Shown here: piece by piece, positions 1-7,640 of the stretch
Position numbering within the stretch: position 1 is the stretch's first letter
Layout of the letters: every line of letters starts with the position of its first letter
Assembly (NCBI RefSeq): GCF_004786035.1
Contig: NZ_CP035088.1
Location: forward strand, 6,099,001 to 6,163,000
From: Pseudomonas viciae
GTDB taxonomy: Bacteria; Pseudomonadota; Gammaproteobacteria; Pseudomonadales; Pseudomonadaceae
DNA length: 64,000 nt
Direction: 5' to 3'
Program-made: the position numbers and the translations under genes
The notes under the pieces: generated by a model
Told to the model about the DNA's origin: nothing
The model's database searches: none
The model's input: only the letters and a program-made list of their open reading frames with translations

Positions 1-1614
1 TTCACTGAAATCACCGGCTACAGCGAAACCGAAGCCTTGGGGCATACGCCACGGCTATTGGCTTCCGGCCTGCATGACAGCGCCTTCTACGCCGCGATGT
101 GGCACCAGTTGACGGCTGAGGGGCATTGGCAGGGGGAGATTTCCAATCGGCGCAAAAACGGCGAGCTGTACCCCAGTTGGCTGACCATCAGCGCGGTGCG
201 TAATCGGGACCAACAAATCACCCATTTCGTCGCAGTCTTCGCCGACATCTCCAGCCTCAAGCACGCCCAGGCCCGGCTCGACTACCAGGCTCACCACGAC
301 CCGCTCACCGGCCTGCCGAATCGCACGCTGTTCGAAAGCCGCTTGCTGACGGCCCTGAACAGCCAGCAGGAAAATGGCGGCCAGGGGGCGGTGCTGTTCC
401 TGGACCTGGACCGCTTCAAGCACATCAACGACAGCCTCGGGCACCCGGTCGGCGACCTGCTGCTCAAAGGCATTGCCGTGCGCCTGCGCGAACAGTTGCG
501 CGACATTGACACCGTGGCGCGTCTGGGCGGCGATGAGTTCATCATCCTACTGCCAGGCCTGCAGCAGCCCAGCGATGCCGAGCATATTGCGCAGAAACTG
601 TTGAGCTGTTTCGCCGCACCGTTCCAGGCCGGCGAACACGAATTTTTCATCAGCGCCAGCATCGGCACCAGCCTCTACCCCCAGGATGGCTGCGACGTCG
701 CCACGCTGGTCAAGAATGCCGACGCGGCGATGTACCGCTCCAAGGCCAAGGGCCGCAACCGGGTGGAAAGCTACACCCGCGACCTCACCGCCCAGGCCAG
801 CGAGCGCGTGGCGCTGGAACACGAGCTGCGGCGAGCGATTGAACGCAACGAGTTGTCACTGTCTTTCCAACCGAAAATCAGCCTTGCCGACAACCGACTG
901 GTAGGGGCCGAAGCGCTGATTCGCTGGACTCATCCCACGTTTGGCGACGTGCCGCCTGAGCATTTCATCCCCCTGGCGGAAGAAAACGGCATGATTCTGC
1001 AAATCGGCGATTGGGTACTGGAGCGCGCCTGCCGGCAACTGTGCGAATGGAACGACGCTTACGACAGCCTTGGCCCCCTTTCGGTCAACCTGGCCGGAGC
1101 CCAGCTGCGCCAACCCAACCTACTGGGGCGTATCGAACAACTGCTGCGCGAGCACCAACTTGAACCTGGCCTATTGCAACTGGAAATTACCGAAAACTTC
1201 ATCATGAGCCAGGCCGAAGAAGCCCTGACGGTACTGCACCAACTGAAAAAACTCGGCGTGCAACTGGCCATTGACGACTTCGGTACAGGCTATTCATCCC
1301 TGAGCTACCTCAAGCGCCTGCCACTGGACATCCTCAAGATCGATCAGTCCTTCGTCCGCGGCCTGCCCGACGACCCCCACGACGCGGCCATCGTGCGGGC
1401 AATCATCGCCCTGGGCCGCAGCATGCAATTCACCATCATCGCCGAAGGCGTCGAAACCTTGGCCCAGCAACAATTCCTGACCGAGGAAGGTTGCGAACAG
1501 ATCCAGGGCTACATCGTCAGCCTGCCTCTGTGTGCCGAAGAGTTTGCCGCAACGTTTCTTCGTATGACCGTATCGGATTTTTCGGATAGCACAGCCGAGA
1601 AACCGTCGCTATAA
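1..1614 (+). CDS. PAS-GGDEF-EAL cyclic-di-GMP enzyme, 5' end outside window
   Basis: The frame is open from the first base, so the true start lies to the left and 537 C-terminal residues are visible. In order they show the end of a PAS domain (TGYSETEALG at the very start), a PAC-like segment, a GGDEF domain with intact GGDEF at bases 526-540 preceded by an RDID inhibitory site with the usual five-residue spacing, and an EAL domain (EAL at 910-918, DDFGTGYSS near 1273). Known for the family: these enzymes make and/or hydrolyse c-di-GMP and the PAS part senses a signal. Both active sites look complete, so whether synthesis or hydrolysis dominates cannot be told. Late in the EAL domain the usual QGYxxSRP reads QGYIVSLPL, a mild deviation. 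The gene is followed 16 bp later by a tRNA gene. Confidence 0.95.
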   Translation, partial: FTEITGYSETEALGHTPRLLASGLHDSAFYAAMWHQLTAEGHWQGEISNRRKNGELYPSWLTISAVRNRDQQITHFVAVFADISSLKHAQARLDYQAHHDPLTGLPNRTLFESRLLTALNSQQENGGQGAVLFLDLDRFKHINDSLGHPVGDLLLKGIAVRLREQLRDIDTVARLGGDEFIILLPGLQQPSDAEHIAQKLLSCFAAPFQAGEHEFFISASIGTSLYPQDGCDVATLVKNADAAMYRSKAKGRNRVESYTRDLTAQASERVALEHELRRAIERNELSLSFQPKISLADNRLVGAEALIRWTHPTFGDVPPEHFIPLAEENGMILQIGDWVLERACRQLCEWNDAYDSLGPLSVNLAGAQLRQPNLLGRIEQLLREHQLEPGLLQLEITENFIMSQAEEALTVLHQLKKLGVQLAIDDFGTGYSSLSYLKRLPLDILKIDQSFVRGLPDDPHDAAIVRAIIALGRSMQFTIIAEGVETLAQQQFLTEEGCEQIQGYIVSLPLCAEEFAATFLRMTVSDFSDSTAEKPSL

Positions 1615-1629
1615 TCCGCGACCTACTGA

Positions 1630-1706
1630 GGGCCTATAGCTCAGTTGGTTAGAGCAGAGGACTCATAATCCTTTGGTCCACGGTTCGAGTCCGTGTGGGC
1701 CCACCA
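1630..1706 (+). tRNA. tRNA-Ile2 (anticodon CAU, lysidine type)
   Basis: A 77-nt cloverleaf with encoded CCA. The acceptor stem pairs GGGCCTA with TGGGCCC, the anticodon loop is CTCATAA, and the T arm contains GGTTCGAGTCC. CAU anticodons can mean fMet, elongator Met or Ile2. The first acceptor pair is G-C, which argues against initiator tRNA. Pairs C4-G69 and C5-G68 are present, which are the acceptor-stem determinants known for the lysidine synthetase TilS on E. coli tRNA-Ile2, and the variable-region TTGGTC also resembles Ile2. I therefore infer an AUA-reading isoleucine tRNA; elongator Met is the alternative. Confidence 0.85.
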
Positions 1707-1711
1707 TCTTG

Positions 1712-1735
1712 AAAGCCGCGCATTGCGCGGCTTTT
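1712..1735 (+). terminator. Rho-independent terminator of the tRNA gene
   Basis: AAAGCCGCGC and GCGCGGCTTT pair around a 3-nt ATT loop and run into a T tract, five bases after the tRNA CCA end. Confidence 0.8.
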
Positions 1736-1886
1736 GTGTTTTCGAGACGGCGGACTTTGCACGCCCGGACGTCATGCACAGAGCAGACAGACAACCAAGG
1801 CTGATACTGTTGGAAAAGTAGCCCACGCGCGGCAACCGGCAGCACAAACACTGCGCATCCCAAGTACTTTGAAGGCAGCGACCCGA

Positions 1887-2816
1887 GTGAACATCGACAC
1901 ACGCATCAAATTCCGTCATCTGGTGTGTTTTCTCGAAGTGGCGCGTCAGGGAAGCCTGGCCCGTGCGGCAGACAAATTGGCAATCAGCCAACCGGCGCTT
2001 TCCAAGACGCTCAAGGAGCTGGAAACGTTGCTGGCTGCCGTGTTGTTCGAGCGAAGCAAGAAAGGGGCGACGCTGACGGAAGCCGGTGTAGCTTTTCTGC
2101 GATATGCGGGGCCGAGCGTGCAAGCGCTGCGCGAGGGGGTCAATAGCTTGCGCGCAGGTGTCCACGAACCTGTTGTCCTTAGCGTTGGCGTGCTCTCCAC
2201 GGTTGAAAGCCTGTTGATTCCGGAGGTTGTCTGTCGATTGCATGCTCGACATCCGGCCCTGGTGGTCAGTGTGGTGACCGGCCCCAGTGCGTACTTGCTA
2301 TCGCAACTGCGCGTCGGGGAGCTGGACCTGGTGGTAGGCAGAATGACCGATAGTCCATTGATTCATGGGCTGGCGTTCGAACACCTCTACAGCGAATCCA
2401 TGACCCTGGTGGTGTGTAACAACCATCCCGTGCTCGCAAATCCACAGGGGCAAAAGAGCCTCGAAGACTATCCATGGGTACTTCCATTGGCGGGGACGAC
2501 GATCCGTAAATTCGCCGACGCCCTGTTTGTGCAGCACGGTATCACCCCATCACGCCAGCGCCTGGAAACCCTGTCGGTCGCGTTGAGTCGACGCTACGTA
2601 CAATGCAGCCAGGCCATCTGGGTAGCGCCTTTCGACGCTGTCCGGCAGGACTTGAGACAAGGCGCATTGGTGGAGCTGGAATTAGGGACGCGCGAACCAG
2701 GCGGTTCCGTGGGGCTATGCACAAATCCCGCGTTGCCGGTCACACCCCAGGCGCAGTGGTGCATGGAGGCCCTTCGCGAAGTCGGGAAGGAATACCTCGA
2801 AGGAAAATATCCATAA
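1887..2816 (+). CDS. pcaQ: LysR-type activator of protocatechuate catabolism, PcaQ
   Basis: A 309-residue LysR-type regulator. The GTG at 1887 gives MNIDTRIKFRHLVCFLEVA, the usual N-terminal winged helix-turn-helix (RAADKLAISQPALSKTLKELE around residues 25-45), followed by a LysR substrate-binding domain. The frame is open further upstream, but that stretch lacks regulator-like sequence. Family knowledge: PcaQ activates pca genes in response to beta-ketoadipate-pathway intermediates such as beta-carboxymuconate. Context supports the name, since pcaHG follow on the same strand after a 127-bp gap whose first bases form a PcaQ-type palindrome overlapping the pcaQ stop codon. Other LysR regulators of aromatic pathways are the alternative, but the adjacent operator makes PcaQ likely. 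Confidence 0.85.
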   Translation: MNIDTRIKFRHLVCFLEVARQGSLARAADKLAISQPALSKTLKELETLLAAVLFERSKKGATLTEAGVAFLRYAGPSVQALREGVNSLRAGVHEPVVLSVGVLSTVESLLIPEVVCRLHARHPALVVSVVTGPSAYLLSQLRVGELDLVVGRMTDSPLIHGLAFEHLYSESMTLVVCNNHPVLANPQGQKSLEDYPWVLPLAGTTIRKFADALFVQHGITPSRQRLETLSVALSRRYVQCSQAIWVAPFDAVRQDLRQGALVELELGTREPGGSVGLCTNPALPVTPQAQWCMEALREVGKEYLEGKYP

Positions 2817-2830
2817 CCATCCGGTTATGG
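2811..2830. promoter_or_regulatory. PcaQ-type operator upstream of pcaHG
   Basis: CCATAACC and GGTTATGG form a perfect inverted repeat around a 4-nt spacer. The core ATAACC-N4-GGTTAT matches the ATAACC-N4-GGTTAA motif described for PcaQ in rhizobia at all but the last base. It overlaps the pcaQ stop codon TAA (2814-2816) and lies 113 bp before pcaH. A further half-like CCATAAC occurs near 2921, just before the pcaH ribosome-binding site. Confidence 0.7.
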
Positions 2831-2943
2831 ATCAAGTCGGTTTTTTCAATTTTGGATTAGGTCGCGCAAGAGGAAACTGGGCTACCAGTCGCTGCCAACG
2901 CAGCACTTGCCTCTGACGATCCATAACAATAGGAAAAATCGAC

Positions 2944-3663
2944 ATGTCTGATGCGCATGACAGCCGCTTCGTCATTCGTGACCGTAATTGGCACCCCAAA
3001 GCCCTGACACCTGACTACAAGACTTCGATCCTGCGCTCACCACGCCAGGCCCTGGTGAGCATTCCCCAGTCTTTGTCGGAAACCAGCGGCCCGGATTTTT
3101 CCCACCTGAAAATGGGCCCGCACGATAACGATCTGCTGCTCAATTTCAATCACGGAGGCCTGCCCATCGGCGAACGCATCATCGTCGCGGGCCGGGTCTG
3201 TGACCAGTTCGGTAAGCCAATTCCCCATACGTTGGTGGAAATGTGGCAAGCCAATGCGGGTGGCCGTTACCGGCATAAGAAAGACAGTTATCTGGCACCG
3301 CTTGATCCCAATTTCGGCGGGGTCGGCCGCGCGCTGACTGACCGTGACGGCCACTACAGCTTCCGCACGGTCAAACCGGGTCCCTACCCATGGCGCAACG
3401 GCCCCAATGACTGGCGACCGGCCCACATCCACGTATCCATCAGCGGCCCATCCATTTCCACACGTTTGATTACTCAGCTGTATTTCGAAGGTGATCCGCT
3501 CATTCCCATGTGCCCGATCGTCAAGACGATCGCGAATCAGGAGGCGGTGCAAAGTTTGATCGCCAAGCTTGATATGAGCATGGCCAATCCGATGGATTGC
3601 CTGGCTTATCGCTTTGATATTGTTCTGCGCGGACAGCGCAAGACCCACTTCGAAAACCGCTGA
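2944..3663 (+). CDS. pcaH: Protocatechuate 3,4-dioxygenase beta subunit
   Basis: A 239-residue intradiol dioxygenase beta chain that carries the catalytic non-haem iron. Ligands expected from P. putida (Tyr108, Tyr147, His160, His162) are present here at Tyr109, Tyr148, His161 and His163, within [18 protein letters not shown] and RPAHIHV. With the alpha chain it opens protocatechuate to beta-carboxy-cis,cis-muconate, the entry step of the beta-ketoadipate pathway in the cytoplasm. The ATG is preceded by an AGGAAAAA ribosome-binding site. pcaG follows after 12 bp, so the two form an operon, probably activated by PcaQ through the upstream palindrome. Length is normal for the family. Confidence 0.97.
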   Translation: MSDAHDSRFVIRDRNWHPKALTPDYKTSILRSPRQALVSIPQSLSETSGPDFSHLKMGPHDNDLLLNFNHGGLPIGERIIVAGRVCDQFGKPIPHTLVEMWQANAGGRYRHKKDSYLAPLDPNFGGVGRALTDRDGHYSFRTVKPGPYPWRNGPNDWRPAHIHVSISGPSISTRLITQLYFEGDPLIPMCPIVKTIANQEAVQSLIAKLDMSMANPMDCLAYRFDIVLRGQRKTHFENR

Positions 3664-3675
3664 GGAGGCATGCGA

Positions 3676-4278
3676 ATGTCCGTTCAACTTCTGCCTGAAA
3701 CCCCTTCGCAAACGGCCGGCCCTTATGTGCATATCGGTTTGGCACTGCAGGCGGCAGGCAATCCGCCGCGAGAACAGGAAGTCTGGAATGAAATGGCCAA
3801 GCGTGGCGCACCAGGTGAACACATCGTACTGATGGGCCACGTTTATGACGGTAACGGCCATTTGATTCGTGATGCGTTTCTGGAGTTCTGGCAGGCGAAT
3901 CCAGAAGGCGTCTACGACACCGAATACAATCTGGAAAAGTCCTTCAACTGTTTTGGCCGGACGGCCACCGCCGATGATGGAGAGTGGATAATCAAGACCG
4001 TAAAACCCGGCACAGTGAAAAACGCCGCAGGTTTGCCCATGGCCCCGCATATCAACGTTGCCCTGTTTGCTCGCGGGATCAACATTCACTTGCAGACCCG
4101 CCTGTATTTCGACGACGAAGCCGAGGCGAACGCCGTGGACCCCATCCTGGGTCTGATCGAGCAGCCGCCACGTCGCGAATCCCTGATTGCCAGGCGCTCC
4201 ACGCTGGATGGCACGTTGGTTTATCGGTTCGACATTCATGTGCAGGGTGAATCAGAAACGGTGTTCTTCGATTTTTAA
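3676..4278 (+). CDS. pcaG: Protocatechuate 3,4-dioxygenase alpha subunit
   Basis: A 200-residue alpha chain related to PcaH but without the full iron-ligand set, as is normal for this subunit; it completes the substrate pocket. The N-terminal LPETPSQTAGPYVHIGLAL and the FWQANPEG segment are typical. Two in-frame ATGs lie at 3670 and 3676. GAGGAGG at 3662-3668 sits one base from the first but seven from the second, so 3676 is chosen. The gene is the second of the pcaHG operon, and a strong terminator follows 72 bp after its stop. Confidence 0.96.
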   Translation: MSVQLLPETPSQTAGPYVHIGLALQAAGNPPREQEVWNEMAKRGAPGEHIVLMGHVYDGNGHLIRDAFLEFWQANPEGVYDTEYNLEKSFNCFGRTATADDGEWIIKTVKPGTVKNAAGLPMAPHINVALFARGINIHLQTRLYFDDEAEANAVDPILGLIEQPPRRESLIARRSTLDGTLVYRFDIHVQGESETVFFDF

Positions 4279-4593
4279 TCGCTACTTGCACCGTGCTGGA
4301 ACGTGAGCACTCGATATTGAGGAAGTTGTCTAGACGCCGGCGGCCCCTACAACCAGACCCATCCGGGTCTGGTTTTTTTGTCGAATTGAGCTTTAACTTT
4401 GATGCCCATAACAACTCTGGTAACCAGCCGCTGCCCCGCCCTTGTCCCTCTACTCACCTGCAGTAATACTCTGTGAAGTTCACAATCCTCACACCCAAGA
4501 CCGCTCCGCTTCCTCACCGAGACGCCCATCATCGCCAGCCCCAGCCTCTCTAGACTGTTTCTTGACCTGTTCTGGCAACTCAGCATCCTGCTG
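4279..4593. other. 315-bp gap between pcaG and an unknown membrane-protein gene
   Basis: It contains the pcaHG terminator at 4351-4378. The last 117 bases (from 4477) are an open continuation, in frame, of the following gene and look coding (hydrophobic LFLDLFWQLSILL), but no ATG, GTG or TTG occurs there. No other gene, repeat or clear promoter was found. Confidence 0.6.
4351..4378 (+). terminator. Rho-independent terminator after pcaHG
   Basis: AACCAGACCC and GGGTCTGGTT pair around ATCC, followed by a run of T residues. Confidence 0.9.
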
Positions 4594-6951
4594 GTGCCGG
4601 CCTTTTTCGTCACGCTGCTGCCACCTGTGCTGGCTTTATTGGTGGTGCTGTTCTTCGGCCTGCTGATGGGACTTGCCGCGCGTTTCGGCTTTTTATCGAC
4701 GGCGCGAGGCGTTGCCCGGCTGATGATCGGCGCCGTGTTCGGCCTGGGCTTCAGCCTGGGCAGGGCCCTGCCCGAGTGGTGGGGGATTCTGGTGGCCATC
4801 GTCGGCATCATCGGCGGGCTCGCGTGCGTCAGTGCCTGGGAGCGGCGTCTGGGCTTGGTCGTGGTTTGCGCCAAAGGACCGAGTGCCTGGGGAGGCAACG
4901 AGCCGCTGCTGACCCCGGAAGGCGAGCCGATCCGGGTGTTCAACCACAGTGAAATCGCAATGGGCGGCCCCACCTATTGCGATTATCTGTTCCCCGACGG
5001 TGTGCTCCTGCAAGGCATTGGCTCCTCGGCAGTGTTCTCCAGCGATGGACGTTATTTTGCTGCGCCAATACCGTCCCGGCAGAGCTGGGGCCTGGTGGTC
5101 CTTGATCGTCAGCAGCGCCAGCTGTACCGCTGTGCCGATAGCGAGCTCTGGGAGCTGGACACGTTTGATCTCGACGTATTGCGCGGTCGCCACAGTCCAT
5201 TGGTGGACGACAGCGTTCGCGAAACCCGCCTCGATGAGCTGCTGCAAACGGCCAGCGTCACCCCTCTGGTGCCTGTCGCCGACCTATGGCTGGAATCCGA
5301 TTGGCATCCTGAGCAGACCTTTGAACGGCGCTCCGCTGATGGCCAGCAATGCCTGCAGGGCGATATCTCATTACCCTCGACCTTTCGTGACTTGGCCCAG
5401 CCACTGGATCCCCTGCTTTCGCCGCGCTATACCGTCAGCGTCAACGGGCAACCGTCCGACCTGCTGATGGCGGCAGACGCACCGCTGATATGGAGCACCG
5501 ATCAACGCGCCCTGGTGTGCCTGGCCCAGGAGCAAGGCAGTCAAACGGAGGGCGACCAGTATTGGTTGTGGCAGCTCGACACCGGCTGGCGCGTCCTGCC
5601 CTCGCCTTGGGTGAAGAGCGCCGCGGAACCGTCCTTCTACTGGCATGAACTGCTGGGCCTCGACGCCGACCATGTGCGTATCGGCGCGTACCTCGACTAT
5701 CCGCGCCCAGGATCCGGCCGTTATGGCTATCGCCTGGACAGTATCCATGGCGATACCGAAACCCAGACCGGTCATGACGCCCAGGGGCGCGTGCAGGTCG
5801 GTGAGTTCAAGCTGACCCGCATGGCGATTGTGATGCCGCTGGACAGCAAGGGCCGGCGAGGCGATTCCTGTATCGAGACGCAACAACCGTTGCAGGGCGA
5901 CGTGCGCGCTGTCCTGACCTGGCTCGGTGACAATCGCGAAGGCTTGGGTGGCTATCGCTGCAGGATCGGCGACTGGTCCTTGCCTGGAACCTGGTTGCTG
6001 GATCATCGAGTCTCCGAATGTGGGCGCTACCTGGCGCTGCTGCCCTTCGACGGTTCAACCACTGTTACTACCCACGCGGTGGTAGCAGACTTGCAGGAGC
6101 AATGCTTGCTGGAAGGACCTGCAATGTGGATAGAGCGAATACTCGACTTTCGCGATGGCCGGCTGAGCCTGGCGGTCGTTCAAGGTCGGCTGGATAACAA
6201 TAGGGAAAGCAACCCATTGCAGCGATTCAACGTCGCCGCGCCGGAGGTTGGCAGTGACTCGCCCTTTTTTCGTCCAAACGAACAATCCCGACTGTTCTAC
6301 AACACGGTGCAGTTGCAACCGACAGCGTCACAGCTCAGCACCGTCGAGCCTTGGCGCCTGGTGGACCGCCCACAAGCGGCCACCGCCGAGGGTGATTTCA
6401 TCCAGCCTGCGCCGAATGATCAGGATGCCGCCTGGCTGTTCGGCAGCGAGACGGAATACGCCGACAGCTGGGTACGTGCCGGTACACCCCGTCTCGGCGG
6501 ACACCTGCTAACGGCCTCGGGTTGCGCATTGGTTGATCTGGCACCCTCGATGACCTGGTCACCAAACGGCCGCTATCTGGCGCTGACCTGTATGGCAACC
6601 GATGTGGCAGAACAGTGTGGAAGCTACCGGGGCTGGCAATTGCTGTTCCTCGATGTCCAAGCGCATACGCTGCGGATACATCCGCAATGGTTGGGCAATC
6701 GGCCTCAGTTCGAAAGCTTCGACGAAGAACAAGTGCAGATACGGTGTTTCGAGCACGATTGGGAAACCGAAAGCAGCGAGGATCAAGGCTCGGTGCAGTC
6801 GTTCTTGCTGGACGCTCTGTTGCAATTGCCCGCTGAACAACTGATTTACCAGGAAGGTATCTGGCTCAGGTCGTCCCAGGCGGACCTCGCCTTTGCGTGG
6901 CACGCACTGGCGTTACCCGCCATTGGCTATTTCGAGCGCGTGAGCCTGTAA
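4594..6951 (+). CDS. Unrecognised membrane-anchored protein, about 785 residues
   Basis: I do not recognise a family. The first 80 or so residues hold two to three hydrophobic helices (PPVLALLVVLFFGLL, then WWGILVAIVGIIGGLA). The remaining 700 are soluble, with repeated segments such as FSSDGRYFAAP and WSPNGRYLALTCM that look like beta-propeller blades; this is an inference from pattern only. The GTG at 4594 is the first usable start, yet the frame is open back to 4477 and that upstream part also looks coding, so the real start may be an unusual codon (ATC at 4528 or 4531, or CTG at 4555) or may have been altered by mutation. It stands alone between the pca terminator and an Lrp gene. Codon use is like its neighbours. 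Confidence 0.75.
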   Translation: MPAFFVTLLPPVLALLVVLFFGLLMGLAARFGFLSTARGVARLMIGAVFGLGFSLGRALPEWWGILVAIVGIIGGLACVSAWERRLGLVVVCAKGPSAWGGNEPLLTPEGEPIRVFNHSEIAMGGPTYCDYLFPDGVLLQGIGSSAVFSSDGRYFAAPIPSRQSWGLVVLDRQQRQLYRCADSELWELDTFDLDVLRGRHSPLVDDSVRETRLDELLQTASVTPLVPVADLWLESDWHPEQTFERRSADGQQCLQGDISLPSTFRDLAQPLDPLLSPRYTVSVNGQPSDLLMAADAPLIWSTDQRALVCLAQEQGSQTEGDQYWLWQLDTGWRVLPSPWVKSAAEPSFYWHELLGLDADHVRIGAYLDYPRPGSGRYGYRLDSIHGDTETQTGHDAQGRVQVGEFKLTRMAIVMPLDSKGRRGDSCIETQQPLQGDVRAVLTWLGDNREGLGGYRCRIGDWSLPGTWLLDHRVSECGRYLALLPFDGSTTVTTHAVVADLQEQCLLEGPAMWIERILDFRDGRLSLAVVQGRLDNNRESNPLQRFNVAAPEVGSDSPFFRPNEQSRLFYNTVQLQPTASQLSTVEPWRLVDRPQAATAEGDFIQPAPNDQDAAWLFGSETEYADSWVRAGTPRLGGHLLTASGCALVDLAPSMTWSPNGRYLALTCMATDVAEQCGSYRGWQLLFLDVQAHTLRIHPQWLGNRPQFESFDEEQVQIRCFEHDWETESSEDQGSVQSFLLDALLQLPAEQLIYQEGIWLRSSQADLAFAWHALALPAIGYFERVSL

Positions 6952-6987
6952 CATGCTCGCCATCGATGCCTGCGCCGGAGCCCCCCT

Positions 6988-7449
6988 TTGACTGACACCC
7001 GCCCCCCCGTCCTCGACGAAATCGACCGGCAACTGATCGCGGCGCTGCAAATCAACGCCCGAGAGAGCGTCGCCATGCTTGCCCGGCAACTGGGTATCGC
7101 CCGCACGACCGTGACCTCGCGGCTGGCGCGCCTGGAAAAGACCAAGGTGATTACCGGATATGGCGTGCGCCTGGGCCAACGGGTGATTGACGGTGGCTTG
7201 CAGGCTTATGTCGGCATCAAGGTCCAGCCGCGCTCGGGCAAGGACGTGCTGCGACGCTTGAGCGCCATGGCCCAAGTGCAACAGCTGTGCGCGGTCAGCG
7301 GTGAGTTCGACTATGTCGCCTGGTTGCGCACGGACTCGCCGGAGCAACTGGACCAGTTGCTGGACCAGATCGGCAGCGTGGACGGCGTGGAAAAGACCAC
7401 TACTTCGATCATCCTCAGCAGCAAGATTGATCGGGGCCAGCCCGTCTAG
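6988..7449 (+). CDS. Lrp/AsnC-family transcriptional regulator
   Basis: 153 residues with an N-terminal AsnC-type helix-turn-helix (LDEIDRQLIAALQINARES, then RTTVTSRLARLE) and a C-terminal RAM ligand-binding domain ending in TSIILSSKI. The start is TTG at 6988 with GGAG seven bases upstream; no ATG fits better. Family members sense amino acids and form octamers. It sits 191 bp upstream of davBA on the same strand, so I infer that it controls lysine catabolism through the amide route, with lysine or 5-aminovalerate as possible ligand. An AT-rich stretch (about 7500-7570) before davB is the probable control region. Confidence 0.9.
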   Translation: MTDTRPPVLDEIDRQLIAALQINARESVAMLARQLGIARTTVTSRLARLEKTKVITGYGVRLGQRVIDGGLQAYVGIKVQPRSGKDVLRRLSAMAQVQQLCAVSGEFDYVAWLRTDSPEQLDQLLDQIGSVDGVEKTTTSIILSSKIDRGQPV

Positions 7450-7640
7450 GCCCTACATAACTTAACCTGCGGGGGACGGGTTTCGTCATTACGCTTGATG
7501 AACAGATCAAAATGACTGGATTGCACTCAAAACGACGACATATTGTGTCTTATTAACGTGTCCCACCCTCCCTAGAATGGCTGGCATCTTTCCTATACTC
7601 AGACGCGAACACCGCGTCGAGTCGCCCATCAAGGTCAGTC

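Noticed and set aside
1734..1886. 51-residue N-terminal extension of PcaQ
   Set aside because: The extension overlaps the tRNA terminator and contains no regulator-like sequence; GTG 1887 starts the LysR helix-turn-helix at the normal distance.
1641..2252. 203-residue frame opposite pcaQ and the tRNA
   Set aside because: It reads through the tRNA gene and has no family resemblance.
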